Shown one piece after another: positions 1 to 8,709 of a stretch of 64,000 nucleotides of DNA; within the stretch, counting starts at the first letter, position 1, and every line of letters begins with the position of its first letter. A program made the position numbers and the translations under genes. The notes under the pieces were generated by a model that saw only the letters and a program-made list of their open reading frames with translations, had not been told where the DNA came from and made no database searches. This DNA comes from Lachnospiraceae bacterium (GTDB lineage Bacteria; Bacillota; Clostridia; Lachnospirales; Lachnospiraceae), in assembly GCA_022781985.1 (NCBI GenBank), contig JALESH010000054.1, positions 62,001 through 126,000 on the forward strand, read 5' to 3'.

Positions 1-1242
1 TTTGCCGGAGCCTGATTCTCCCACCAGCCCGAAAATCTCTCCCCTTTTGATACAAAAGGATACATCCTCCACTGCCGGGATCACCATCCTTTTGCTGATT
101 CTGAAATGATGGGTCAGATGCCGTACCTCTAACAGGATCTCTTCCCGGATATTATCCTTTTTCGTCCCCCTGCTCCCTCCCGGCTCCGGAGCCCCTGTAC
201 CCGGCATAAAGCCACGGCCGGGGGAGAGCAGCTCCTTCAGTCCTCCTCTCAGGGGGGATGTGATCCGGGGGGCCCTCTCATCCAGCAGCCAGGTGGCCGC
301 ATAGTGGGTGTCCGTGATTCTGAACATGGGCGGCATCCTTTCATAATCAATGGCAAGGGCATATTCATTGCGGCAGGCGAAGGCATCCCCCGGCGGCGGA
401 TGGATCAGTCCGGGCGGCAGGCCCGGGATCGTATACAGCTCCTCCCCCTCTTTTGCAAAGGCAGGAAGCGCCCTCATCAGTCCCCAGGTATAGGGATGGC
501 GGGCATCGTAGTAGACCTCCTCCGCTGTCCCGATCTCCACGATCCTGCCAGCATACATCACGGCCACCCGATCCGCGGCCCTAGCCACTACGCCCAGGTC
601 ATGGGACACCAGCAGCGTGGCCGTCCCCAGCTTCCTCTGGATCTCCCGGAACAGCTCCAGAATCTGTGCCTGCACTGTCACATCCAGAGCCGTAGTTGGC
701 TCATCTGCAAATAAAAGCCTGGGATCGGAGGCCAATGCCATGGCCAGCACGCTCCGCTGGCGCATGCCGCCGGAAAAGCTATGGGGATAGAGCCGATACC
801 TCTCCTGCGGCTCCCCGATGCCCACCAGTCTCATCAGCTCCAGCACCCGTCCGTACACGGCCTCCCTCCTCCAGTCGGGATGACGGAGACGCACTGCCTC
901 TGCAATCTGCTCTCCGATGGGGATCGCTGGGTTCAGCGCCGTCATGGGATTCTGAAATACCATGGAAAACAGACTGCCTCTCAGCCTTTCCATATCACGC
1001 TGCCTGTATCCGGTAATATCCACCCCATCCAAGGTGATGCTTCCGCTTCTGTACCGGGCATTGCCGGGCAGCAGCTTCATAATGCTTTTGCACAGTACAC
1101 TTTTGCCGCACCCCGATTCCCCCACCAGAGCCAATACCTCCCCGGCTTTCAGGGATAAGGAGACATCCCGTACTGCCTGAATCTCTCCCTGCTCTGTATC
1201 GAAGCTGACGGTAAGGTTTTTTACCTCTAAAAGCCCTGCCAA
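1..1242 (-). CDS. Fused double-ATPase subunit of a peptide-type ABC transporter (partial)
   Basis: Partial gene running off the left edge; 414 codons are visible. Start is TTG, because the in-frame codon two before it is the TAG stop of the binding-protein gene; AAGGAG lies 12 bases upstream. The first ATPase domain has Walker A GESGCGKS (about residues 42-49), a Q-loop FQNPMTALNP, signature SFSGGMRQR and Walker B LLFADEPT (about 177-184). A DppD/OppD-type C-terminal extension with a HPYTWGL segment follows. After a linker (about 340-375) a second nucleotide-binding domain begins and reaches Walker A GESGSGK at the window edge. Known for the family: DppD and DppF are normally two proteins energising di/oligopeptide or nickel uptake; here both are in one chain. 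It is read directly after the binding lipoprotein, so one operon is inferred. Confidence 0.9.
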   Translation of the reverse strand, partial: MAGLLEVKNLTVSFDTEQGEIQAVRDVSLSLKAGEVLALVGESGCGKSVLCKSIMKLLPGNARYRSGSITLDGVDITGYRQRDMERLRGSLFSMVFQNPMTALNPAIPIGEQIAEAVRLRHPDWRREAVYGRVLELMRLVGIGEPQERYRLYPHSFSGGMRQRSVLAMALASDPRLLFADEPTTALDVTVQAQILELFREIQRKLGTATLLVSHDLGVVARAADRVAVMYAGRIVEIGTAEEVYYDARHPYTWGLMRALPAFAKEGEELYTIPGLPPGLIHPPPGDAFACRNEYALAIDYERMPPMFRITDTHYAATWLLDERAPRITSPLRGGLKELLSPGRGFMPGTGAPEPGGSRGTKKDNIREEILLEVRHLTHHFRISKRMVIPAVEDVSFCIKRGEIFGLVGESGSGK

Positions 1243-1245
1243 CTG

Positions 1246-2796
1246 CTATTCACTCTCCTTCTGCTTGCCCAACGTCCATTCCGTGATATTCCAGAAAATC
1301 CCTACGCCATGGTGCCCCATCACCCTGTCTTCCTCTATCCCCTCCAATTCGGAAACCGCTACATAATCTGCATCCACATAGCAGATAAAGGTATAGGGGG
1401 GATCCAGAGCCAGCTCCCTCTGGAAGCTGGCATAGGCCTCTGCACGTACCTTTGGGTTGTCGGACTGACGGGCCTGTATCAGGTACTGATCCACCTTTTC
1501 GTTGGAATAGCCGCTGTAGTTGGCTCCCTTGTCTGTACCAAATACCTTATAGGTATGATCATCCGCATCAAAGGGGCTGCCCCAGCCAATCAGATAGGCC
1601 ATCTGTCCGCCCCAGTCCACCCTGGCAGGGATCTCCACCCTGACATCTATGCCGATATCCTTCAGCTGCTGGGCTGCCGCCCGGGCCATATCTACTCTCA
1701 CCTGATCTCCCCCACCCACACTGATGGTAAAACCGATTTTTTCTCCGGCCCTATAGTAAAAGCCGTCCTCCTCCATGGTACATCCCACAGACTCCAATAT
1801 CTCCTTTGCACTTTCCGGATCGTAATCATAATGCTCTACCTCTTCATTATTGTAAGGATTTCTCTGCAGCGGGCCATAGGCGGTGATTCCATGCCCCAGT
1901 ACCACTGCATCCAGGATAGCCTGGCGGTCGATGCCATAGCTGATGGCCGGAATAATGTCCTTATTATCCTGCCAATACTCATTTCGAAAGTTATAGAGGA
2001 TGCCCCGGTAGTCGGAGGTTTCCATCCGGTAGATCCGGTACCCTTCCCTATCCTCAAAGCTGCCTGCATCCCTGGGTGTCAGCAATGCCAGATCCAGCTC
2101 CCCGGACTGCATCTGCAGAGCCCTGGCGTTATCATCCGGCACAATTTTAAATACCACTGTATCAATATTTGCGGCCCCTTTGAAATACTCTTCATTTTTA
2201 GCCAGGATGATGGCCTGTCCCTCCTCCCAGCTCTCCAGCTTATAGGGCCCGGTACCCACCGGACTGCGGAAAAAGGCAGAGGTCTGCATATCCTCTCCCT
2301 CCAGCAGGTGCTTCGGAAGAACAGCCATGGACATATAGTCCAGAAAGGCCACATTTGGGGCCGCCAGCCTGAAGGAAATGGTATGTTCGTCCACTACGGC
2401 AATCTCTTCCACGTCCTCATAGTTAGGGGCATTTTCAGAGCCGTTTTCCGGATCCATGACGGCCTCAATGGTGAATTTGACATCCTCTGCGGTAAAAGGC
2501 TCTCCATCATGCCATTTTACACCTTCCCTCAGATAAAAAGTATAGGTACAGTCCGCTTCATTGAATTCCCAGCTCTCAGCCAGTCCGGGCTCCACCTGAT
2601 TCCTGCCGTCATGGGCAGTCAGTCCGTCAAAAAGCAGAATGTTGATCTCTCCGTGCTCATCCATGGCCGGATTGATCCGGGTATAATCCCCGCTGCCGTA
2701 GACCAGTGTGACCGGAGCTTCCTGCTGAGTGCCGCAGGCTGTAAGCCCGCATATAATACCTATTGCTAATAATGATAAAAGAAACCCTTTCTTCAT
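1246..2796 (-). CDS. Peptide/nickel-type ABC transporter substrate-binding lipoprotein
   Basis: SBP family 5 (DppA/OppA/NikA class) extracellular solute-binding protein of 516 residues. The signal peptide (MKKGFLLSLLAIGIICG) ends in lipobox LTAC, so it should be lipid-anchored on the outer face of the membrane. The family hallmark lies near residues 80-120 (AESWEF, then TFYLREGVKWHDGEPFTAEDVKF). The start was placed 11 codons inside the longest frame because GAAGGAGAGGG sits 8-10 bases before this ATG. The ligand (peptide, nickel chelate or other) cannot be decided from sequence. Three bases separate its stop from the start of the ATPase gene. No permease gene is visible; it may lie beyond the window edge. 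Expression probably depends on the upstream leader, which holds a terminator. Confidence 0.93.
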   Translation of the reverse strand: MKKGFLLSLLAIGIICGLTACGTQQEAPVTLVYGSGDYTRINPAMDEHGEINILLFDGLTAHDGRNQVEPGLAESWEFNEADCTYTFYLREGVKWHDGEPFTAEDVKFTIEAVMDPENGSENAPNYEDVEEIAVVDEHTISFRLAAPNVAFLDYMSMAVLPKHLLEGEDMQTSAFFRSPVGTGPYKLESWEEGQAIILAKNEEYFKGAANIDTVVFKIVPDDNARALQMQSGELDLALLTPRDAGSFEDREGYRIYRMETSDYRGILYNFRNEYWQDNKDIIPAISYGIDRQAILDAVVLGHGITAYGPLQRNPYNNEEVEHYDYDPESAKEILESVGCTMEEDGFYYRAGEKIGFTISVGGGDQVRVDMARAAAQQLKDIGIDVRVEIPARVDWGGQMAYLIGWGSPFDADDHTYKVFGTDKGANYSGYSNEKVDQYLIQARQSDNPKVRAEAYASFQRELALDPPYTFICYVDADYVAVSELEGIEEDRVMGHHGVGIFWNITEWTLGKQKESE

Positions 2797-2832
2797 GTAG
2801 ACACCCTCTCCTTCAGTTGATGAAAGCAACAG

Positions 2833-2870
2833 AAAAAAGCATATGGCCTCTCTTCTGAAAAGCCCTATGC
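2833..2870 (-). terminator. Intrinsic terminator in the leader of the peptide ABC operon
   Basis: On the minus strand GCATAGGGCTT pairs with GAGGCCATATGC (one mismatch, some GU) and is followed by six T. It lies downstream of the operon promoter and about 37 bases before the start codon, so it acts on the leader rather than at a gene end. A hairpin TATGCT-AAGAA-AGCATA (2866-2882) shares its 5' arm and would be mutually exclusive with it. Confidence 0.75.
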
Positions 2871-2985
2871 TTTCTTAGCATAAATGTCATATCCCAGGGT
2901 GCCTCTTTCCATACCCTGCGCTCTTTTCTGTTTCCAATATTGATGGGGAAGGCTTCTGCCTTCCTGTCCTGCTTCCTGCAGATAC
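2866..2985 (-). promoter_or_regulatory. Riboswitch-like leader with antiterminator and two further hairpins
   Basis: From the predicted transcription start near 2985 the RNA can form GGAAGGC-AGAA-GCCTTCC (2947-2964, perfect 7 bp), CAGGGT/ACCCTG (2895-2918) and then TATGCT-AAGAA-AGCATA (2866-2882). The last competes with the downstream terminator. This layout is typical of ligand- or protein-controlled attenuation. I could not match it to a riboswitch class I know; T-box, S-box, TPP, cobalamin and guanidine consensus cores were not seen. Confidence 0.5.
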
Positions 2986-2991
2986 TTTCTT

Positions 2992-3020
2992 ATTATACAT
3001 AAGGCCGGAATGCTTGTCAA
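2992..3020 (-). promoter_or_regulatory. Strong sigma-A promoter of the peptide ABC operon
   Basis: Consensus promoter on the minus strand: TTGACA (3015-3020), 17-base spacer, TATAAT (2992-2997). It lies between the DUF3842 stop and the binding-protein gene. Transcription would start near 2985, giving a leader of about 190 bases. Confidence 0.85.
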
Positions 3021-3042
3021 TGGGCAGAAACGGAGCAGCCGG

Positions 3043-3480
3043 TCACTTCTCCTTCCCTGTATTTTCCCCAGAGCTGCCGATGGCTCCGCCAATCTCCTCC
3101 ACTGCCTTCTGGACAAGCCGTGAAATATTCAGATCCGGCACCCCTATAACCATATTGTCACAGTGGTTCATGGGAATCAGTAGCCTCTTTGCCCTGCTCT
3201 GGCCTACAGCCGCCGCCATAGCCGGAGTGATTTCTCCAAGCAGGGAATCAGCTATTACGATCCCGATGGGCCCCACAATGATATCCGCCCTCCGGCAGCC
3301 CACAACAACCGCATTTTCTCCGGTAGCCACATAATCAGCTCCGGCCTTGCGCATGGCCGCTGTTGCTGCACTGTTGGTTCCAACAGCGGTAACAGGTATC
3401 TCCGGAAAGGCTTCCTTTATGGCAGCCACAAGCTGCCTGCCCACCCCTCCTCCCTGGGCATCTATAATCAGAAGATTCAT
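3043..3480 (-). CDS. DUF3842 family protein
   Basis: A 145-residue protein of the Clostridia-restricted DUF3842 family, whose function is unknown. It starts MNLLIIDAQGGGVGRQL, a beta strand followed by a glycine-rich turn like a nucleotide- or cofactor-binding fold, and has a second conserved segment ADIIVGPIGIVIADSLLGEITP. There is no signal peptide or membrane segment, so it should be cytosolic. GAGGAGGGG precedes the ATG. It follows the second MATE gene with a 50-base gap and may be co-transcribed with it. The nucleotide-binding idea is an inference from the N-terminal pattern only. Confidence 0.85.
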   Translation of the reverse strand: MNLLIIDAQGGGVGRQLVAAIKEAFPEIPVTAVGTNSAATAAMRKAGADYVATGENAVVVGCRRADIIVGPIGIVIADSLLGEITPAMAAAVGQSRAKRLLIPMNHCDNMVIGVPDLNISRLVQKAVEEIGGAIGSSGENTGKEK

Positions 3481-3530
3481 ATATACAGCCCCTCCTCACA
3501 GTCAGTTTTTTGCTTTTTCCATCACCTCAG

Positions 3531-4901
3531 CTACATCTTCCCCATGGCAGCCTTACATATTTTATGCAGACTCAGTACTGCAGCCAGGGCCAGTACCACC
3601 TCGGTCACAGCCTGGGCATAGGCCAGTCCATACAGAGGCCATATGGAATTCAGGATAAATAATGCAGGTATCTCCAACACAACCTTTCGGAGAACAGCAA
3701 AGAGAAGTCCCTTCCTCCCCATGCCGCAGGACTGAAATACGCCCACTGCCAGAAAGTCTATCCCCAGAAAGACCTGTCCCAGGCACATTCCCCGCAGGAA
3801 GCTGCTGCCATAAGCGATGACAGCCTCCTTTTTCATAAATAAGGATATCAGTCCCTCTGCACCGATATAGTACCCCACAGATGCCGCTGCCAAAAATCCT
3901 GCCGCTATTTTCATTGCAAAAAAAATGGTCTGCTTCATGCGCTGTATGTTCCCTGCAGCATAGCTGTAGCTGACCAATGGCATAATGCCCTGGGAAATAC
4001 CCATTGCAATATTCATAGGAATCATATAGATCTTATAGGCAATACCCATGGCAGCTACCGCATCCGCACCATAGGGGGAGGTGAAGTTGTTGAGCACAGT
4101 CATCCCGGTCACATTCAGCAGGTTCTGAACAGAGGCCGGGATGCCCACACCACATACCTCCTTCAATATACTCCGATTCACCCTGAAGCTTACCGGATTG
4201 ATACAAACAAAGGTTCTTCCTCTTTTTGCATATAACAGCACAAAAAAGTAGCCACAGGCTGCACAGTTGGACAGAAAGGTAGCCAGCCCTGCTCCCGCCG
4301 CCCCCATATCCAGTCCCCAGGGCAGGATAAAGACCGGATCCAGCAGCATATTCAGCAGGCAGCCGCTCATGGTTCCCAGACTGGCATGGAGGGAGGCTCC
4401 CTCCGCGCGAACCAGATAGGCCAGGATCACATTCAGGATCGCAGGCACTGCGCCAAGCCCCACCGTCCAGCCCAGGTAGGCTCCCGTTACGCCCACAGTC
4501 TCCGGGCTGGCGCCCAGAACCGCCAGAAGCGGCTGCCGAAACACTGCATAACACAGGGAATACAGAAGACCGCTGACCAGGGCGCCATAAAAACCAAAAA
4601 CAGAACTCTGCCTTACCATAGCATAATCCTTTTTTCCCAGACATCGGCTCATCATGGTAGAGCTGCCCACACCGAACAGGTTCGTGACCCCATGAAAGGC
4701 CAGCATCATAGGCATGGCCAGGGTCACAGCTGCATTCTCTATGGGATCGTTCAGCATCCCTACAAAATAAGTGTCCGCCAGGTTGTAGAGTACCATGACC
4801 AGGGCACTGATCACAGTAGGCAAAGACATGGACATAACGGCCTTTGCAATAGGCATCCGCTCAAACAGCTCTGTTTTTTTCCCTTCCTTCACCGCCTCCA
4901 C
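3531..4901 (-). CDS. MATE family efflux transporter (second of a tandem pair)
   Basis: A 456-residue multidrug and toxic compound extrusion (MATE) protein with about 12 hydrophobic segments. The family pattern MSLPTVISALVMVLYNLADTYFVG opens the first helix. MATE proteins export cationic drugs or metabolites using a sodium or proton gradient. A GTG start was chosen: the longest frame would reach far into the upstream MATE gene, whereas AAGGAGG sits 7 bases before this GTG and only 2 bases separate it from the upstream stop. The two genes are therefore translationally coupled. Substrate unknown. Confidence 0.9.
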   Translation of the reverse strand: MEAVKEGKKTELFERMPIAKAVMSMSLPTVISALVMVLYNLADTYFVGMLNDPIENAAVTLAMPMMLAFHGVTNLFGVGSSTMMSRCLGKKDYAMVRQSSVFGFYGALVSGLLYSLCYAVFRQPLLAVLGASPETVGVTGAYLGWTVGLGAVPAILNVILAYLVRAEGASLHASLGTMSGCLLNMLLDPVFILPWGLDMGAAGAGLATFLSNCAACGYFFVLLYAKRGRTFVCINPVSFRVNRSILKEVCGVGIPASVQNLLNVTGMTVLNNFTSPYGADAVAAMGIAYKIYMIPMNIAMGISQGIMPLVSYSYAAGNIQRMKQTIFFAMKIAAGFLAAASVGYYIGAEGLISLFMKKEAVIAYGSSFLRGMCLGQVFLGIDFLAVGVFQSCGMGRKGLLFAVLRKVVLEIPALFILNSIWPLYGLAYAQAVTEVVLALAAVLSLHKICKAAMGKM

Positions 4902-4903
4902 GC

Positions 4904-6292
4904 TCAGCCCTCCTTTTCTTTTGCAAGCGTCCTCTCCAGCCTCCTTTTCACATGCAGGTAGGCCGGAATCAGAAAAAGATCCGCGGACAGCCAGGCCAGA
5001 GGATGAGCCAGACAAACTCCGGCAAAGCCAAAGGCCGGCACCAGCAGCAGAGCTGCCAGGCTCCTGGCCGCCATCTCACAAACCCCTGCCAGAATGGCCA
5101 GAATGCTGAAGCCCATGCCCTGGATCAGGAAACGCACGATATTTACCAGCGCAAGCAGCATATAACCGGCACTGGTTATAATAAGGAACATCCGGGCATT
5201 CGTCAGCAGCTCTCCACTGGCCTCATCCACAAACAGGGCGGCCAGCTCAGCACCGAAAAACCACAGAACGCCAAAGGCCAGCACGGAATAAACGGCCCCC
5301 AAAATCACACAGGCCCGAAGCCCCTTGCCCAGCCGCTCCAGCCGGCCCGCCCCCACATTCTGTCCGCCATAGGTAGCTATGGCAGAACCCAGGGCATCAA
5401 AGGGACAGGTAAAGAACATCCCCACCTTATTGGCAGCCGTAACCGCCGCCACTGCCCCTGAACCCAGACCATTCACTGCTGTCTGCAGGATGACACTGCC
5501 GATGGCGGTAATGGAATACTGCAGCCCCATGGGGACACCCATCCCGCACAGCCGCCTCATGTGAGCGGGCCGCGCCTTCCACTCTCCCTTTTGTATCCTC
5601 AGCAGGGGAAATTTTTTTATCATATAGAACAGGCAGAGCACACCGGACACTCCCTGGGAGACCACTGTAGCCACCGCCGCACCAGCCACTCCCATCCGTA
5701 AACAGAGGATGCACAGCATATCCAGCCCGATATTGAGTATGGAGGACAACGTCAGAAACACCAGCGGAGTCCTGCTGTCCCCCATAGACCGGATAATGCC
5801 TGAAAGCATATTATACAGAAAGGTCACCGGAATCCCTAAGAAAATAATAAAAATATAGCTGTAGGCATATCCGTAAATATTCGCCGGAGTTCTCATTGTT
5901 TCCAGCATCCACCTGCACAGCAGACAGGTAACCCCCGTCATCACAGCAGCAAACAGAACAGACAGCCACATACAGTTAGCTGCAAACTGGCGCAGGCCGG
6001 AGTAATCCCCTGCGCCAAACCTGTGAGCCAGAGGGATGGCAAAGCCGCTGCAGACCCCCATACAGAATCCAATGATAAGGAAATTTACCGCTCCCGTACT
6101 CCCCACTCCCGCCAGTGCATCTTCTCCCAGATAACGCCCTACAATGACCGTATCCACCATACCGTAAAACTGCTGGAATAAAAACCCAAGCAGAAGAGGG
6201 ACAGAAAAGCCCAGAATCAGTCCCATGGGCTGTCCTTCCGTCATATTCCTGGTGGTATCCCTTCTCCCCTCCTGCTGTCTCTCCTTTTTCAT
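4904..6292 (-). CDS. MATE family efflux transporter (first of a tandem pair)
   Basis: A 462-residue MATE transporter with about 12 membrane segments. It opens with a short basic tail, then GLILGFSVPLLLGFLFQQFYGMVDTVIVGRYLG, the typical first-helix pattern. An internal half-repeat begins near residue 235 (CGMGVPMGLQYSITAIG). The SD before this ATG is weak; an ATG 16 codons further in (MTEGQPMG) is a possible alternative. It is only about 22% leucine/valine-pattern similar to its neighbour by eye, so the pair is not a recent duplication. A joint function or heterodimer is conceivable but not shown. Confidence 0.9.
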   Translation of the reverse strand: MKKERQQEGRRDTTRNMTEGQPMGLILGFSVPLLLGFLFQQFYGMVDTVIVGRYLGEDALAGVGSTGAVNFLIIGFCMGVCSGFAIPLAHRFGAGDYSGLRQFAANCMWLSVLFAAVMTGVTCLLCRWMLETMRTPANIYGYAYSYIFIIFLGIPVTFLYNMLSGIIRSMGDSRTPLVFLTLSSILNIGLDMLCILCLRMGVAGAAVATVVSQGVSGVLCLFYMIKKFPLLRIQKGEWKARPAHMRRLCGMGVPMGLQYSITAIGSVILQTAVNGLGSGAVAAVTAANKVGMFFTCPFDALGSAIATYGGQNVGAGRLERLGKGLRACVILGAVYSVLAFGVLWFFGAELAALFVDEASGELLTNARMFLIITSAGYMLLALVNIVRFLIQGMGFSILAILAGVCEMAARSLAALLLVPAFGFAGVCLAHPLAWLSADLFLIPAYLHVKRRLERTLAKEKEG

Positions 6293-6342
6293 AATTTATT
6301 TCATCTCTTCTCTGTACCTTGATAATCTGTATTTTTATAACC

Positions 6343-7956
6343 TCAACCCTGCATTTCGCGTACTATCTTCCTCACCGGCAATACCATGGAGGGAGTAACT
6401 GACAGTTCATCCACTCCCATGTTGACGAACTCCTCTGTCAGCGTGGTATCCGCTCCCAGCTCTCCGCAGATGCCTGCCCAGATCCCTTCCCTGTGGGCAT
6501 TCTCCACTACCATCCTTATCATACGCAGAACAGCTTCATGGTGGGAATCATAGATGTCATCCAGCCGGGCATTCTGCCTGTCTATGGCCAGAGTATACTG
6601 CGTCAGATCATTGGTTCCGATACTGAAGAAATCCACTTCCCTAGCCAGCAGATCGCTGATCATCGCTGCCGCCGGTGTCTCTATCATGATGCCCTGCTCC
6701 ACATCAGCAAAGGGAATGCCTTCCTCTGCCAGCTCCTTCCTGACCTCCTCTGCGATAGCCTTGATCTGCCTTACCTCCTGCACGGAAATAATCATGGGGT
6801 ACATGATGGAAATGGTTCCGTAGACACTGGCACGGAACAGGGCGCGCAGCTGAGTCTTGAAAATATCTGTCTGCTTTAAGCAGATACGGATGGCACGATA
6901 TCCCATGGCCGGATTCTCTTCCTTGTCCAGCCCAAAGTAGTCCACCTGCTTGTCCGCACCGATATCCAGGGTACGGATAATCACCTTTTTGCCGGCCATA
7001 TTCTCTGCCACTGTCTTATATACCTGGAACTGCTCCTCCTCTGTGGGAAAGGTATCCTTTTCCAGATAGATGAATTCGCTCCTGAACAGCCCGATACCGC
7101 CGGCATCATTCTGCAGTACGGAAGCCACGTCAGAAACATTTCCGATATTGGCAAAGATGTTGATCCTCCTGCCGTCCTTGGTCACATTCTCCTTCCCCTT
7201 CAGTTCCTGCAAAAGCCTGCGCTTCTCCTGCTCCTGTCTGCTCCTCTCCTCATACTCCTTCAAAACCTTCTCTTCCGGATCCACGATAAGCTTCCCTGCA
7301 AAGCCGTCCACGATGGCCATTCTGCCGTCAATATCCCCGCTGTATTCCACACTGATCAGGGCCGGAATATTCATTGTCCTGGCCAGAATAGCCGTATGGG
7401 AATTGGAGGAACCAAATCTGGTCACAAAGGCCAGCACCTTACTCTTGTCCAGCTGGACGGTCTCACTGGGAGCCAGATCCTCTGCCACTATGATTGCAGC
7501 CTCATCTTCCACCTGGGCAGAGGTATCTCTTCCCTGCAGTACACTGATCAGACGCTCTGATATATCCTTCACATCTGCAGCCCTTGCCTTCATATAGTCG
7601 TCATCCATACCCGCAAACATCTCTGCAAAGTTATCCCCGGTAGCCGCCACCGCATATTCTGCATTGATCTGCTGTGAGGAAATCATATTGGTAATGGAAT
7701 CCAGATAGTCCTGATCCTCCAGCATCATCTGATGCACCTCAAAAATCATGGCACCGGATTCACCCACCTCCTGTACTGCCTTCTGATACAGCTCCTGCAG
7801 CTGAGCCACCGCCTTCGCCTTAGCGGCATCTATCCTTTTCAGCTCTTCCTCCACATTTTCCACATGGGTTCTTTTCACGCACTGATTATCCTTTTTGAGA
7901 ACTGTAATTTTACCAATTGCAATTCCTGAAAAAACAGGCTTTCCTCCATAGATCAT
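6343..7956 (-). CDS. ptsI: PTS enzyme I (phosphoenolpyruvate-protein phosphotransferase)
   Basis: Enzyme I of the sugar phosphotransferase system takes phosphate from PEP and passes it to HPr. Length 537 residues, slightly shorter than the usual 570. The active-site histidine is in GSSNSHTAILAR (about His187), a variant of the usual GGRTSHTAI. The C-terminal PEP-binding barrel carries IRTLDIGADK, GYRAIR, TNDLTQYTLAIDR and the catalytic-cysteine segment GICGELGAD (about Cys497). AAGGAGG lies 9 bases before the ATG; a GTG one codon earlier is possible. No HPr gene is adjacent; the HPr-like gene at 33.4 kb lacks the phospho-histidine, so the true HPr must be elsewhere. Confidence 0.96.
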   Translation of the reverse strand: MIYGGKPVFSGIAIGKITVLKKDNQCVKRTHVENVEEELKRIDAAKAKAVAQLQELYQKAVQEVGESGAMIFEVHQMMLEDQDYLDSITNMISSQQINAEYAVAATGDNFAEMFAGMDDDYMKARAADVKDISERLISVLQGRDTSAQVEDEAAIIVAEDLAPSETVQLDKSKVLAFVTRFGSSNSHTAILARTMNIPALISVEYSGDIDGRMAIVDGFAGKLIVDPEEKVLKEYEERSRQEQEKRRLLQELKGKENVTKDGRRINIFANIGNVSDVASVLQNDAGGIGLFRSEFIYLEKDTFPTEEEQFQVYKTVAENMAGKKVIIRTLDIGADKQVDYFGLDKEENPAMGYRAIRICLKQTDIFKTQLRALFRASVYGTISIMYPMIISVQEVRQIKAIAEEVRKELAEEGIPFADVEQGIMIETPAAAMISDLLAREVDFFSIGTNDLTQYTLAIDRQNARLDDIYDSHHEAVLRMIRMVVENAHREGIWAGICGELGADTTLTEEFVNMGVDELSVTPSMVLPVRKIVREMQG

Positions 7957-7989
7957 CACCTATGCCCTCCTTATAATATGATCTTGATT

Positions 7990-8430
7990 TTATATATAAT
8001 AATTCATGGATTCCTCTCTTGACATCTGGCGTTCTGCCAAATCTGCGATGGTCACGCTGTCCACCACCTTATTGATGGCCTCATTCAGCTGCTTCCACAC
8101 ATCCAGGGTCTCACAGGTATCACAGCGGTCACATTCGTTCACCTTGGTCTCCAGACAGGCCACCGGACAAAGACTTCCCTCTGTCAGCCTGAGTATCATC
8201 CCCACTGTATATTCAGCCGGATCCCCACTCATCTTATAGCCGCCCTGGGCTCCTCTGGCACTTTTTACATAACCGGCCTTATTTAAAACAGAGATGATCT
8301 GCTCCAGATATTTTTCAGAAATTTCCTGCCTCTGTGCAATCTGCTTCACCTTGATATACTCTCCGGTATTGTGTACTGCCAGATCCAACATCACCCTTAC
8401 CGCGTAACGCCCCTTTGTTGAAATCTTCAT
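7990..8430 (-). CDS. Rrf2 family transcriptional regulator (IscR/CymR type)
   Basis: A 146-residue Rrf2 repressor. The N-terminal winged helix reads MKISTKGRYAVRVMLDLA, followed by EISEKYLEQIISVLNKAGYVKSARGAQGGY. Five cysteines cluster at about 88, 92, 100, 103 and 106. Known for the family: IscR-type members bind an iron-sulfur cluster through three cysteines, whereas CymR-type members control cysteine synthesis and lack them. The cluster suggests a redox or Fe-S-sensing protein. The gene lies just downstream of cysK, whose 5' region holds an inverted repeat, so cysK is a likely target (inference). It has its own promoter after the cysK terminator; 33 bases separate it from ptsI. Confidence 0.92.
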   Translation of the reverse strand: MKISTKGRYAVRVMLDLAVHNTGEYIKVKQIAQRQEISEKYLEQIISVLNKAGYVKSARGAQGGYKMSGDPAEYTVGMILRLTEGSLCPVACLETKVNECDRCDTCETLDVWKQLNEAINKVVDSVTIADLAERQMSREESMNYYI

Positions 8431-8490
8431 CCTATTGTCCTGCCTTCCTTTATACTTATATTGTAACCACTATTTGTCGCTTTTACAGCC

Positions 8491-8527
8491 ACACAAGTCA
8501 TATCATAACATATTCATATAGCCGAAG
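8491..8527 (-). promoter_or_regulatory. Candidate promoter of the Rrf2 gene
   Basis: On the minus strand TTGCTT, 17 bases, TATGAT can be read upstream of the Rrf2 start and after the cysK terminator. The -35 box is poor, which would fit a weakly expressed or regulated gene. The leader that follows is A/T-rich. Confidence 0.4.
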
Positions 8528-8612
8528 CAAACCATAAAAACCCTTTATAGTTATGCTCCTCCCGCTTTCATTTTATTATTATAGCACAGCAAAATACCCC
8601 TATCAAGCACGC

Positions 8613-8640
8613 AAAAACGGCATAGCCTATGGCTATGCCG
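8613..8640 (-). terminator. Terminator of cysK
   Basis: Perfect 10-bp hairpin on the minus strand, CGGCATAGCC-ATA-GGCTATGCCG, followed by five T. It lies about 70 bases after the cysK stop and separates cysK from the Rrf2 gene. Confidence 0.9.
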
Positions 8641-8709
8641 CTTAGTACGGAGGATGCCTGAACATTGCCTGCCACAACATTTGCGAAGCTATACAGATAC
8701 AGCAATAAA

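Noticed and set aside
1309-2769. Long plus-strand open frame of 486 codons opposite the peptide-binding lipoprotein
   Set aside because: It mirrors a clear SBP gene, has no ribosome site and no recognisable domain; GC-rich antisense frames of this kind are common here.
2866-2985. NiCo, T-box or guanidine riboswitch identity for the ABC leader
   Set aside because: The conserved cores I know for these classes are not present; only the general attenuation layout is supported.
2865-3116. 83-codon minus-strand frame in the leader of the peptide ABC operon
   Set aside because: It overlaps the DUF3842 gene, spans the promoter and the hairpins, and has no ribosome site.
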